From positions 42,251,998-42,315,997 of the forward strand of contig NC_071391.1 of NCBI RefSeq assembly GCF_022682495.2: DNA of 64,000 nucleotides, read 5' to 3'. Under the pieces are notes generated by a model. The model had not been told where the DNA came from and made no database searches. It saw nothing but the letters and a program-made list of their open reading frames with translations. Positions 45,101 through 56,100 of the stretch are shown one piece after another. Numbering within the stretch: position 1 is the first letter of the stretch; each line of letters starts with the position of its first letter. The position numbers and the translations under genes were made by a program. Source of the stretch: Desmodus rotundus (taxonomy: Eukaryota > Chordata > Mammalia > Chiroptera > Phyllostomidae).

Positions 45101-46749
45101 GATTTACAACCACTTTATAATCATATAAAGGACAATGGACGAAGGTCTCGTCTTCTTGTAACTGCTTCCGGCTGGAAATGGACGTCGTCCTACCTAACCT
45201 TGGGTCAGTGGTACCCTGAAAGGGGGGTGCAGCATGGAGGGAGTCCTTCCTGTAAGGGGAAGGACCTCACAGAATCCAGGTCAGTTGGCTGTCGCTGCGA
45301 AGTTGCAGGCTCGGTGTCCAAAGGCTGGCATTACTGGACAGCTGGCATCCTCGTCGTATTCTGGAGGTGACAGATTTGGCAAGAGAGTTGGAAGGCACAA
45401 TTAAATCATAATCACTAAATAACAAAGGCAGGCACCGAGGTAAAGAATGGCTTATCTAGAGGAAGGTGTACAAGCATGCTACACCTGTCCAAAACCCTTG
45501 TGGCTCACTACACTTCGCTCGGCTGAGGGGAATATCAGGATTTCCCTCCTTTCAGATCCCTGGGCCCTTTCTGTCCAGGCTATTTGGACAGAAAAGGGAA
45601 AATCAGCTCTGAAGTGAAGCCTACAGACTGCCCGACCCCTTCACCAACCCAACCACCTAGTTCAACCAAACCGTTGAGTCTCAGGGGGCGATGATGAAGG
45701 TGGGCTCCTTAAGTGAGGCCTATATTGCAACCATTCTCTCAGGTAATGAGGTCATAGGCCTACGTCCTATGAAAACAGAAGAACACACAGGTTAATTCAC
45801 TCAACAATCCCTAAACCAGTCTCTGTGCCTGCGAGACTGTCTTTTGGGAAGACATTCAGTTGCAAGGCCCCTTGCTGCAATGCCATCTAACAATGGCAAT
45901 TTGACAGGCCCTTCGTGCCTGCAAATTGAACATCTTCAGTGATGTTACAAACCCAGTTTCAACTTTCAAATGAAACCAAACTTCCAAGTCAGTTAGCTGC
46001 ACAATTCCGATATCCAATACTGAGCATTGTGATTTTCCTTAGACCATGATTTTTCTCCTTAAGATCACCCTCGTTGTTATTAAAGTGACTACTTTGAGTC
46101 CAACTTTTAGTTTTGCCTGTTTGTTTGCATAAACATACCAAGAGCAGCCTAGATCACCTATGATCTTTAAGTTCGCTTTGCTGGAACTCACACAGGGAAC
46201 CTTTAGACTGACTTTTCAGTCCGCCCCTCCGGGCACAGAAGCAGAGCCACACATCCGCCACCTGGCTTCGCCTGTACCAGTCGTTTCCCTCAAATCCTTG
46301 AGGCTTCCATTGTGCCTACAGGTTCCTTTTTAGCCATCTTTCAGGAAAGCAACCTCCGTTCCTTCCCTGGAAAGACTGCTATGAACCGCACAACCAACCA
46401 AGGTACCAGGCTTCTTCTCGTGGGCTTTTGCTAGCTTCACAAGTCAATCCCAGTTCCTCAGGGCTTCCTGGTGACGACCAGAACCCAGACATGCCTCCTT
46501 CAGGCGTGACATTCCAGTCAAAGTACAGGTTAACAAACCACCATTAATGACTGGTCTTAGTGGATTTATGCAGAGAAACCTTATGTCATCACTCACTCCT
46601 TCAGAATGCCAAATTCTGGAGGGATCAGGTAGGGAGAAAAATACCAAGTACGATGGAAAATCCTTTCCCTTCTGATATCCACCAAGATTGCATTTCTGTG
46701 CCTTATACCTTCCATTACTAACCCCACATAATTTCTTTCCAAAACTTTC

Positions 46750-47280
46750 ATGCCCTTCAGTTCCAGTCTCTTGGCAGAGACATGCTCCTTTGCCTCAGGC
46801 TGAAACACTTATCAGCCCCAAATGACCCTTCCTGGGTCCCGAGTGGCAAAGGCATTCTCCCCAACCGGTTACAAGTGACCCTAACAGGTCTTCAGGTACA
46901 GGGGGTTTCTGATCAGAAACAGAAACAATGGCACAGACATGCCGTTCAGGTCCGGTCTCTTGGCAGAGACATGCTCCTTTGCCTCAGGCTGAAACACTTA
47001 TCAGCCCCAAATGACCCTTCCTGGGTCCCGAGTGGCAAAGGCATTCTCCCCAACCGGTTACAGGCGACCTTCACTAGGTCTTCAGTTGCAGAGGGTTTCT
47101 GATCAGAAACACAACCAGTGGCACAGACTTGCCTTTCACGTCCGGTCTCTTGGCAGAGACATGCTCCTTTGCCTGACCCTTCCTAGGTCCCAAGTGGCAA
47201 ACGCATTCTCCCCAACCGGTTACAGGCGACCTTCACTAGGTCTTCAGTTGCAGGGGGTTTCTGATCAGAAATGGAAACAA
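46750..47280. repeat. Three tandem copies of a ~190-bp unit inside the ERV
   Basis: GTCTCTTGGCAGAGACATGC starts at 46766, 46955 and 47145, giving periods of 189 and 190 bp. Copies one and two also share 'GAAACACTTATCAGCCCC', 'GTCCCGAGTGGCAAAGGC' and 'CCCCAACCGGTTACA'. Copy three lacks about 30 bp after 'TTTGCCT'. Each unit contains the palindrome-like 'TCTCTTGGCAGAGA' and 'CTGATCAG'. No coding frame is shared across the units. Confidence 0.9.
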
Positions 47281-47511
47281 AATGAAACCACATTCCCATA
47301 AAACCAAAAAAAAAAACAAGTAGTTGAGGTTTCCTTTCCCCCAGGTTTAAAACTTTCACAACCTTTCTACATATTTTTGCCCATCCAGATTTAACCACAA
47401 TTCCCTTTTAATCCCTGCTCCTTTCCCACATTGGGAAGGACTGTACTTAAACTCAGTAGTTAAACTCAGTATCCAGCAGCCAAAAGTCCCTATCACTGCA
47501 GGCACCTTCCA

Positions 47512-48069
47512 CTAAAAGTCCCTAAATTCACAGGGACATCCTGTAGCTTTCTGAAGATTAGACCTTGCAAACACCCTATAAATCAGATGGTCACCCTTGG
47601 ACCCCAGTCCATGACCTTCAGAACCAGAGCTATTCCTATCAGAGCCAGTTGCACAGAGAACCTGACTGGTGCAGTGCCCACACAGCAGCAACACACAGCC
47701 CATAATCTGAAGACAACCCTCAGCCCACCACCTTGTCCAGTTCCAAGGTGGCAGAACTCTCAGGTGACTCATCATCCAAGATGGAGATGCACAAGGTTGA
47801 CCCGTCCTCCACGGTGGGGCACTCACGTGGCTCATCCTCCATTTTACCCAAAATGGTGACGCACCCACATGACTTGGTATCCAATCCCCAGCACTCATGC
47901 AGGCTCGGCTTACAGAGCATAGGGGCTTGCTTCCTCCCCACACCTGAGTACAAGTTCCCTTAGTGCCACCTGGGCTCACTGAACCTGTAAGTGAGCAGCC
48001 AGGGGCAGCCTGGAAGCAACATAGTAACTGGGAGCAGCACACCAACCAAACCATCACCCACAACTCCAT
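47512..48069 (-). other. 185-codon open frame just after the ERV leader, function unknown
   Basis: On the ERV sense strand this is the first long ATG frame downstream of the primer binding site, about 185 bp away. The N-terminus is hydrophobic (MELWVMVWLVCCSQLLCC) and looks like a signal peptide. The remainder is rich in Cys, Trp, Ser and Gly. It does not look like Gag, which normally occupies this place, and I recognise no family. It could be a chance frame in a sequence of high GC content, or the remnant of a captured or rearranged gene. No start-context or conservation test was possible. Confidence 0.3.
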
Positions 48070-48253
48070 TATCCCGAAGCAGTGCTCAGAAACAAGTCAC
48101 TTCCCTGCTCCGTTTCGTTTCCTTTTCACCTTTCCGGGCGTGATTAGGCGGCCGATGCTCTCAGGAGGGCAGAGAAAACTCTCAGAGACTGGGAAAACTC
48201 CGAAGTCTCACTCTCCCACACCTGAGGGGGTCGGTCTGCCACGGGCAATTAGC

Positions 48254-48271
48254 GTCCCATCTGGGTCGCCA
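48254..48271 (-). promoter_or_regulatory. Primer binding site of the ERV (tRNA-Arg-like)
   Basis: Minus strand TGGCGACCCAGATGGGAC begins 5 nt inside the 5' LTR. It starts with the obligatory TGG and matches about 15 of 18 positions of the 3' end of a mammalian tRNA-Arg as I remember it. Identity of the tRNA is inference. Confidence 0.7.
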
Positions 48272-48276
48272 AAAAC

Positions 48277-49664
48277 TGTTACAGAGCAGGAGGGTGGGGG
48301 TGGTTCCTTCACGATAAATTATTACAGAAAGGATTCCGCCTTTCTGTCTCTGGAGGTTCCTTCCCCCCTCGCCCACCTGCTAGGTTCGCAATGCCCGCCG
48401 CCAGAGGAAAGACGTCTCTCAATGCCAGAGACTGGTGAAAAGGAAAGGAATTGTTTATTCAAAAGTTACACAAACTTAGAATAATGACCTAATGTCTTCA
48501 GTAAGATACTAAAGTCCTCTAGAATACCCACAGATGCACAGTCCTTCCCTCTCCCTGTGCCCAGTCCGGGGTACCGTGTCTCAGGAAAAGAAGTAGAAGT
48601 CCGTGATTCAGGCTCCCAGCACCATCAGCTGTGTGGCTGCTGCGATCTCCAGTTAATCCAAAGCCATGTGGCACCTTCTCATGGCCCAGCAGCAAGAGTC
48701 CTTTCTCCCCTTTCTCTATGGCTGCAAAGTCTCTCCTGCTGCCTAAGCCGCGTGGCAAGAAGAAGCACTCCAAAACCTCGTGGTCCTCTTTACTCTCCTT
48801 CAGAACCGCGTGGTCCTTTTCCCCACTTCAGAACCACATGGACCTCTATCTATCTACTTGCTTCAGAGCCTCGTGGTTCACTCCTTCCTTCAGAGCTGCA
48901 TGGTCTCTTCTTTCTCCCCCATAACCTTGTGGTCCTCCCTACTCTTTGAAGCCGCGTGGTCTCTCTTTTACTTCAGAGCCGCATGGTCTCTCCTTCCCTT
49001 CAGAGCCACATGGTCTCTCCTCCCTTCAGAGCCACATGGTCTCTCTCTTTTACTTCAGAGCCGCATGGTCTCTCCTTCCCTTCAGAGCCACATGGTCTCT
49101 TCTTCCCTTCAGAGCCACATGGTCTCTCCTCTTCCCTATGGCTGCCGGGCCTAGGTTTAAATCCCAGTTCCCATCTTCCTTTGCAGCCCATTTCCGACTC
49201 CTCCTACAGTCAGCTACACCTGCCAGCATCCCTGTATTCTTCCAGCTTTACTGGGCTGCCATAGTAAGTCTGGGCAGGTGTGGCCCCATGGCTTGGAGCC
49301 AATCATCTCCAAGCTCTCACGCAGGCCCTGTAACCAGGGGGAGTTGCTTCCCAGTCCCATCTTGGGTGGAAGCCACTCCCATCTCCAAGGCTCAAGGTAG
49401 GACCACAGCTATTTAACATATCCATGAAACCAGTTAAAGGCTATAGATATGTTAAATGACCATGCCTGGGGTTAGCTACAAAGCTGTTGCTACCCAAAAC
49501 AGCTCTGAATGGCCCTGTTCCATGTGTCCCATCCCCCCTGGCTCAGGCCTGTAGGGGTGAGGACATCCTATATACATTTTTCTAATGTTTCCTGGACACC
49601 CCGAGTCCTGGACCCCATTACAAATCCCTTCTTGGGGCCCTCCTCTTGGCTGCACCCTGCTTCA
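48277..49664 (-). repeat. 5' LTR of the ERV
   Basis: 1388 bp, the same length as the other LTR with three T/C differences. It holds the promoter of the element in its sense orientation. U3 with the minisatellite is at 48742-49137 and AATAAA on the minus strand is at 48459-48454. Confidence 0.93.
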
Positions 49665-49703
49665 GGATGATGTCCAACCAACTGAGTCACAGAGGTCAGG
49701 GCC
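49665..49703 (-). mobile_element. VES-like SINE, right part (tRNA-related head)
   Basis: Continues the SINE interrupted at 43699: GGATGATGTCCAACC, 'AACTGAGTCACAGAGGTCAGGGCC' in antisense. The first four bases are the duplicated target site of the ERV. Confidence 0.8.
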
Positions 49704-49980
49704 AGCACACTACTTTTCAAGCACTAAAGAAAAACGGTCTACTCTGAATCAAGTAACATATTCAACCAGTAAAAATATCTTTCAGGAATGAGCAAGAAAT
49801 CTAGCTGGTCTCATGTGAAGGGCAGCAAAGAGAATAAGAGAAGAGGATATACACTTAAAGAATGGCTATAGAAAGTCCTCTAAAGTGAAAGAAAATGATA
49901 AAAGACATTTGTAACAATAGGAAGGAAGGAAGAACACAGAAAACAAAAGCATGGGTAAATATAAAAGACTTTTCTTTTTT
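49704..49980 (+). mobile_element. Old L1M/HAL1 ORF1 end, right half of the interrupted copy
   Basis: Resumes the ORF1-like region cut off at 43545: 'CTACTTTTCAAGCACTAAAGAAAAACGGTC', 'TATTCAACCAGTAAAAATATCTTTCAGGAATGAGCAAG', 'GAAAATGATAAAAGACATTTG', 'GCATGGGTAAATATAAAAGACTTTTC'. These follow the C-terminal ORF1 region and downstream part of old L1M elements. Confidence 0.6.
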
Positions 49981-50130
49981 TCTTCCATTTTTCTTTTTTT
50001 AAGTGTAGATATAATTGACATATAACATTCTGTAAGTTTAAAGTGTACAACGTGTTGACTTAATACATTTATATATTGCAATGTGATTACCACCATGGAG
50101 TTAGCTAACACCTCCATTGCATCACATAAA
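49981..50130 (-). mobile_element. L1 3'UTR tail, antisense
   Basis: 'TAAGTGTAGATATAATTGACATATAACATTCTGTAAGTTTAAAGTGTACAACG' then 'TGATTACCACCATGGAGTTAGCTAACACCTCCATTGC' is an old L1 3' end in antisense. Confidence 0.7.
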
Positions 50131-50676
50131 CTACAGTAATCAAGACTGTAGTATTTATGGAGGCATAGACACATAGATCAATTGAACAGAATAGAGAATC
50201 TAAAAAAAACCCATAGATATATGGTCACTGATTTTTGAAAAAAAATGTGCAAAAGTAATTCAATGGAGGAAAGAAAGCATTTTCAGCAAATAGTGCTGGA
50301 AGACTTGAGCATCCATGGATGAAAAAAAAGCTAACCTTGACCCAAGTCTCACACCTTATACAAAAATCAACTCAACATGAATCATGGTCTTACATGTAAA
50401 ATGCAAAACTATAAAATTTTGATAGAAAAACATAAGAGAAAATTGTTTTGGAACTCTAACTAGACAAAAAAGTTCTCAGAATTCACACCCAAAAATCCAG
50501 AAAAGAAAAATTTGATAAATTAAACTTAATCAAAATTGATAACTTTTGCTCTGTGGAAGACTCAAAAGGATCAAAGGAGAAACTACAGACTGGAGTAACA
50601 TATTTGCAAGCCATATAGAGCTAGGCTCTAGAATATATTGAAAAACTCTCAAAACACCAGTTAAAAAAACAATGAT
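50131..50676 (+). mobile_element. Old L1 ORF2 fragment, left of the HAL1 insertion
   Basis: Sense L1 ORF2 C-terminal region: 'CATAGACACATAGATCAATTGAACAGAATAGAG', 'TAGTGCTGGAAGACTTGAGCATCCATGG', 'ATCAAAATTGATAACTTTTGCTCTGTGG' and 'AGAATATATTGAAAAACTCTCAAAACACC'. It resumes at about 53213 beyond the HAL1 insertion. Confidence 0.75.
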
Positions 50677-53212
50677 GAGGACTGTGGTCAAGATGGTGGC
50701 GTAGGCATTCATGGCTTGCCTCTTCACACAAACACATCAAAATTACAACTAAAATATACAACCATCACTCAGAACCATCAGAAATTGAGTTGAATGTAAG
50801 TCTCACAACTATGGAAATAAAGAAACCACATCTAACAAAACTGGTAGGAGGGGCACAGATGCGGAACAGGCTGGTCTCACACTCACTTGTGGTGGATAAA
50901 AATTGGGGAGGGATATCTTGGGAGAGAGGAGTCCCAGCCCCACACCAGGTCCCCGAGCCCAGGGTTCCAGTGCAATAAGCCCCCACAACTTCTGGCTGCA
51001 AAAACCACTGGGGACTGAGTCAGTGGAAAAAACGTCTGGAACCCCAAGCAGTTCCTCTTAAGGAACCCACACATGGACTCACCTAGGCAGACTCACTCCC
51101 TTTGAGCTCCAGCACTGGGGTAGCAGCTTGAAAGATGCCAGTGGCATACAGGGAGAAACTGAAGTGCCTGGCATCAAGGTGAGCAGAGGCTGTTGTCCCT
51201 ATTCTGAACCCTCCTCCCACAAAGCCACAAAGCCACAAAGCCGGAAAGCTGGTGCGATATCTGAGACTCCCTCAACCTGGCTAATACTGTTTGCCCTGCC
51301 TTGGAGATCCCCAGAGACTCCACTCTACCCACCCAACCTAAAGCTTCTTTTACATATGAATGGCCCATCTTGGTTCCTGCTTCACAACTTCCTATTCCTC
51401 TCAAACAAGCAACAGCTGGCCTCACTGAGCCCCCAGGCCCAGCACTAGCAGCAACCAGCCTAGATTCATAGCATAGCTTCACCTGGGAATCTCCAAGCCC
51501 AGCACAAGCAGCAGCCATCTCACATTGCTTTATAGCTCAGGCAGGGTGGCCTCGGGCAAACACAGGTGGGGGCTGACCATGCCCTGCACCGTCCAGGAAA
51601 CCCCAGAGCCTGCGCACCCAATGGGCCACTGCAGACTATGTCACATCACCACCACCCTGCCCCTATACAGATGATCCTCCATGGAGCACAGAGGTTGGTG
51701 GTCAGTGGTCACAGCCAGTTCATGCAGCTGACTGGCCTAGAAAAATCCTTCCCATTGACCATCCAGCAGCAATCAAGGCTCAACTACAAGAGGAGGGTGT
51801 ACTCAGCCCACACTGAAGGAATACCTTGAGTACCCAGCTTGGTTGATAGGGGAGGCTGTGCCACTAGACTATACAGGACCCCTACTACATTAGGCCACAC
51901 GACCAAGACATGGAGTCAAAGCAGCTCTACCTAATACATAGAAACAAACACAGGGAGGCTGCCAAAATGAGGAGAAAATGAAACATGGCCCAAATGAAAG
52001 AACAGATCAAAACTCTGGAAAAAGAACTAAATGAAATGGAGATAAACAATCTATCAGATGCAGAGTTCAAAACACTGGTTATAAGGATGCTCAAGGAACT
52101 TAGCGAGGACCTCAGCAGCATAAAAAAGATCTAGTCAGAAATGAAGGATACACTAATTGAAATAAAGAACAATTTACAGGCAAACAATAGTAGAGTGGAT
52201 GAAGACAAGAATCAAATCAATGATTTGGAACATAAAGAACCAAAAAACAACCAATCAGAACAAGAAGAAAAAAGAATCCAAAAAATGAGGATAGAATAAG
52301 CAGCCTCTGGGACAACTTCAAGAGGTCCGTCGTTCACATCATAGGGGTGCCAGAGGAGAAGAGAAACAGCAAGAAATTGGAAATCTATTTGAAAAAATAA
52401 TGAAAGAAAACTCTCCTAATTTGGTGAAGGAAATAGACTTGCAAGTCCAGGAAGCACAGAGAGTCCCAAACAAGATGGATACAAAGAGGCCCACTCTAAG
52501 ACACATCATAATTAAAATGTCAAAGGTTAAAGATAAAGAGAGAATCTTAAAAGCAGCAAGAGAAAAGAAGTTAGTTACCTACAAAGGAGTCCCTATAAGA
52601 CTGTTGGCTGATTTCTCAAAAGAAACTTTAGAGGTTAGAAGGGATTCGAAGTCATGAAAAGCAGGGGCCTACAGTCAAGACTGTTCTACCCAGCAAAGAT
52701 ACCATTTGGAATTGAAGGGCAGATAAAGAGCTTCCCAGACTAGAAAAAATTAAAGGAGTTCATCATCACCAAACCATTATTACATGAAATGTTAAAGGGA
52801 CTTATTCAAGGAGAAGAAGAAGATCAAAACTATGAACAATAAAATGGCAAAAAATACATATCTATCAAGAATTGAATCTAAAAAACACTATGCAAACAAG
52901 AAGAACAGAGACAGAATCATGGATATGGAGAGAATTTTGATGGCTGTCAGATGGGAGAGAGGTGTGGGGGAATGGGTGAAGAGGTGAGATTAAGGAGTAC
53001 AAATAGGTAGTTACAGAACAGCCATGGGGATGTAACATACAGTACAGGCGAGGGAGTAGCCAAAGAACCTATGTGCATGACCCATGGACATGAACAATTG
53101 TGGGGGATCGCCTGAGGGAATAGGGGGGTTTGGTGGAGTGGGGTAAAGGGGGAAAATTGGGACAACTGTAATAGGATAATCAATAAAATATAATTAAAAC
53201 AACAACAACAAC
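50677..53212 (+). mobile_element. Full-length HAL1-type retrotransposon (ORF1-only), decayed
   Basis: Complete from a 5' end 'GTGGTCAAGATGGTGGCGTAGG' through a 1.3-kb 5'UTR (shared 'CTGGTAGGAGGGGCACAGATGCGGAAC') to ORF1 from the ATG at 51985, which is broken by an early stop and frameshifts. The last open part covers about 85 codons at 52400-52657. The ORF1 end is at about 52830, then comes the 3'UTR with 'GGGACAACTGTAATAGGATAATCAATAAAATATAATT' and an (AAC)n-type tail. There is no ORF2. It splits an older L1 ORF2. Confidence 0.85.
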
Positions 53213-54180
53213 CCAAGTATAAAAAGGGCAAAAACAGAGACATTTCATTGAGGCAATATGTAGGAAGCAAATAGATACTACAGGATATTCAATTTCATAG
53301 CCATTAGCTAAATGCAAGTTAAGCCACAATAAGATACCACTACATATCTACCAAAAAGTCTAAAATAAGAAATAGTGACAACACCAAAATGATGGCAAGG
53401 ATATGAGAAACTATATCCCATACATTTGTTGTGTTAGTAATGTAAAATGTTATATACACTCTTGGAAAGAGTTTGGAAGTTTCATTTAAAAATTAAGCAT
53501 GAACATGGACAAAATCAAGGGGGAGGGAGGTGGGTTCAGCTGGGGTGGGGTGGAGGGATGGGGAGAAAATGCAGACAACTGTAATTGAATAACAATATAA
53601 ATTTTTTAAAAATAACCATGAAGTTGACATATGACTCAGCAATTGCACTCCTGTGTATTTATCCCAGAGAAATGAAAACTCGTGTTCACATGAAAACCTG
53701 TACATGAATGTTTGTAACAGCTTTATTCATAATAGCCTAAACTGGAAACAATTCAGATGTCCTGATTCAACTGTTGCACGTTTAAACAAACTGAATTACA
53801 TCCATAGTGTGCATACTATCTAGCAATAAAAGATGAACTACTGATACACACAACACCCTGAATAAATCTCCAGAAAATTATGCTATGTGAAGAAAGCCAA
53901 TTGCAAATGATTCCATTCGTATAGCATTTCTGAAATGACAATTACAGAACTAAAGAACAGGTGGTAGTCACCATGGTTTAATGAAAGAATCAGGGCAGGA
54001 TAGAAATGGGTGGGTCTGCCTATAAAAGGGCACAATGAGGATTCTGTGGCCTGCCTGTATCCAGTTTGTGATAATGGACTATAGTTGTGTGACACTGGAG
54101 GAAACCACAAAGGTATATGGAATTGTTCTGTAGTATTTCTTACAATTATCTAATAGCTTTTAGTTTAGTACTCATATTTT
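53213..54180 (+). mobile_element. Old L1 ORF2 end and 3'UTR, right of the HAL1 insertion
   Basis: Continues 50131-50676: 'CCAAGTATAAAAAGGGCAAAAACAGAGACATTTC', 'TTAAGCCACAATAAGATACCACTACATATC', 'CTCAGCAATTGCACTCCTGTGTATTTATCCCAGAGAAATG', 'AACAGCTTTATTCATAATAGCC' and 3'UTR wording such as 'CAGGTGGTAGTCACCATGG'. A short young L1-type tail is nested at about 53497-53606. Confidence 0.75.
53497..53606 (+). mobile_element. Short young L1/HAL1 3'-tail nested in old L1
   Basis: 'GAACATGGACAAAATCAAGGGGGAGGG ... GGGGAGAAAATGCAGACAACTGTAATTGAATAACAATATAAA' is only the last ~110 bp of a bat-type L1 3'UTR. TTTAAAAATTAA on the left and TTTAAAAATAA on the right look like the target duplication. Confidence 0.7.
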
Positions 54181-55439
54181 TTTCATGAGCACAATCATGT
54201 ATGCAGATAATATTTTTGTATCTATCTTTTCAATATTTATTATGCATTTCTTTCATGTATTCACAAAAACTGCCTATGCAACATGGAATAATTAGGATAA
54301 AGAATATTTTTGCCATCCTCTGTGTTAATAAGAAAATATCTAGTATTTCCCCATTTTATATACATTTGATTTTAAACAAATATTGGTTCCACAAGTCTTT
54401 ACCTGCAATTCCAAAACCCAAGCAACTTTGGAAATTAATCATTTTTGCCTAAGTTTGAGGATTAAACTCACTGGATGACAAAATTTGTTATGAACTGATA
54501 TGAGATTATTTATTGCTTTTATTTATTCAACATCATAAAAATAATCATAGAGACATTCACATGTTAGATTATAGAATTCTGCTTCCAAACACTCCAGAGA
54601 TATTAGGAAACCATGGTGCATGCAGTGAATCACCTTCATAAAATCTAAACATTCCAAGTGTCCCATTTGTTTTGGATAAAGGAATTTGGACCTGTATTTT
54701 ATTTTATTTATTTACTTACTTACTCATTTATTTCAAAGATGTATTCCCTCTATCCTCAAGGGTGTTTATCAAATGGATTAAACAGTATATATAGAAACGA
54801 TTATGGCTCATTCTATTTAGCCTATTGATGTGATCTGTTGACTGGTAATAATCACCAAAAGCAAACTGACATCAACCTCAGTAAATCTCAACTTCTGCAA
54901 ACATTCCTTATTTAAACAGTACTACCGTATCAACTAATCAATGCTAATTCAACCAGCTGCTTGTTTTGGTAGTTTTTCAACTAACAGTATAGTATATCAA
55001 TAATATGTATGTCTATGCATCTATTACTTTATTCCATATCAGGCTTACTACAATGTCTTTGGTACATGATCTTACCCAAAAGTAGGTTTTTATTTTAAGG
55101 GCTTTGCAGATACTCTTTTAAGCTCTGTCCCTCCTCACCGCTGCATCATTTCCTCTGTCTTGGTTACTTCCCCATGACTTCCTGAGTGTTTTTTCCATGC
55201 CTGAAGCACGGAGTTCCTATCATGCGATCAGTGAGGCTTACAAGCACAACGATCCAGATAACTGCCCCATCATAACTTACTTTGTTCTGATGATTTAAAA
55301 TGAGAACTGTTTCCTCCTAATTACGAGAATTGCTCTTACATTTCAGAATATCAAAGACCCTTCTCTTACATCTTCAAATATTCCCACAAATAATTCCTCT
55401 CCAGTCTCAACAGATTCAGATTCAACAAAAATTTCTTGA
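54181..55439. other. Intergenic DNA, nothing recognised
   Basis: AT-rich, with a short (TTTA)n/(CTTA)n run near 54698-54730. No gene recognised; the 83-codon frame at 54201-54452 has no motif. Confidence 0.4.
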
Positions 55440-55625
55440 ATACCAGTTAACATTTACTGAGAAATACTCTGTTGCAGATGCTGATCTAAGAAACTCTCAT
55501 CCATATATTCACTTACTCTTCACAACTCCGTAAGGGAAGTATTAGAGTTATTTCCATTTTACAGATAAGAAAAGGGAGGCACACAGAGTTTAAATACTTT
55601 TCTCAAGGTCGTGTAGTTGAACATG
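55440..55625 (+). repeat. MIR SINE
   Basis: 'CATTTACTGAGAAATACTCTGTTGCAGATGCTGATC', 'CTTCACAACTCCGTAAGGGAAGTATTAG', 'CATTTTACAGATAAGAAAAGGGAGGCACACAGAG' follow the MIR consensus. Confidence 0.75.
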
Positions 55626-55654
55626 AGCAGTGTGACTATGAAGCCCACAATGTT

Positions 55655-55760
55655 AATTAGCCTCTACTTCAACTGCTTATTATGGACTGAGTACTGTGCC
55701 AAACCTTTCACAAACTGTGTTTTATTTAATCCTCAAAATGCCTGTAATATATGTTATTTT
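55655..55760 (+). repeat. MIR SINE fragment
   Basis: 'TTATTATGGACTGAGTACTGTGCCAAACCTTTCACAAAC' and 'TTTAATCCTCAAAATGCC' match the 5' and central MIR part. Confidence 0.55.
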
Positions 55761-55929
55761 ATGGAAAATAAACTTATATGTAACAAAACCGTAGATTAAA
55801 CAAAATATAAATTACAAACATGAAGCTAAAACCAAGAAAACCTAACTCTCAATTCAGTGCTCCTTCTATGACATCATTGAGGGATGTTACCCACACAGAT
55901 GCAGAAGATAAAGGAAGGAACAGTCTAGT

Positions 55930-56100
55930 ATTGTTGAACCGCCATCATGTTCCAAACACTTCATATATCTTATAACATAGATTCCTCTCAACAACTCTGT
56001 GAGGTATATTAATCCCATTTGATAGATTATGAATTTAAGGTTCTAAGAGGTTAAATAAAATGCCCAAGATTAAATGACTGAGCTAGGATACAAACACAGA
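55930..56100 (+). repeat. MIR SINE
   Basis: 'CATCATGTTCCAAACACTTCATATATC', 'TCTCAACAACTCTGTGAGGTATATTAATCCC' and 'GGTTCTAAGAGGTTAAATAAAATGCCCAAG' follow the MIR consensus. Three MIRs lie close together here. Confidence 0.65.

Larger units (their letters stand above)
43700..49664 (-). mobile_element. Young non-autonomous endogenous retrovirus (class I-like), complete from LTR to LTR
   Basis: A 5965-bp LTR element on the minus strand with two 1388-bp LTRs, TG...CA ends and a 4-bp target duplication GGAT (43696-43699 and 49665-49668). Orientation is set by a primer-binding-type sequence next to the 48277-49664 LTR, a polypurine tract next to the 43700-45087 LTR, and AATAAA near the 3' part of each LTR on the minus strand. 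The LTRs differ only at 43733/48310, 43998/48575 and 44864/49441, all T/C changes, so insertion was recent. The 3189-bp interior (45088-48276) shows no frame resembling gag, protease, polymerase or envelope, so mobility would depend on proteins from another retrovirus. The 4-bp duplication and leader layout suggest class I (gammaretrovirus-like) ancestry; this is inference. The element is described only; no protein is reconstructed. Confidence 0.9.

Noticed and set aside
43700..49664. Segmental duplication of a host sequence (1.39-kb repeats 4.6 kb apart)
   Set aside because: TG...CA ends, equal length, 4-bp target duplication, primer binding site and polypurine tract show an LTR element.
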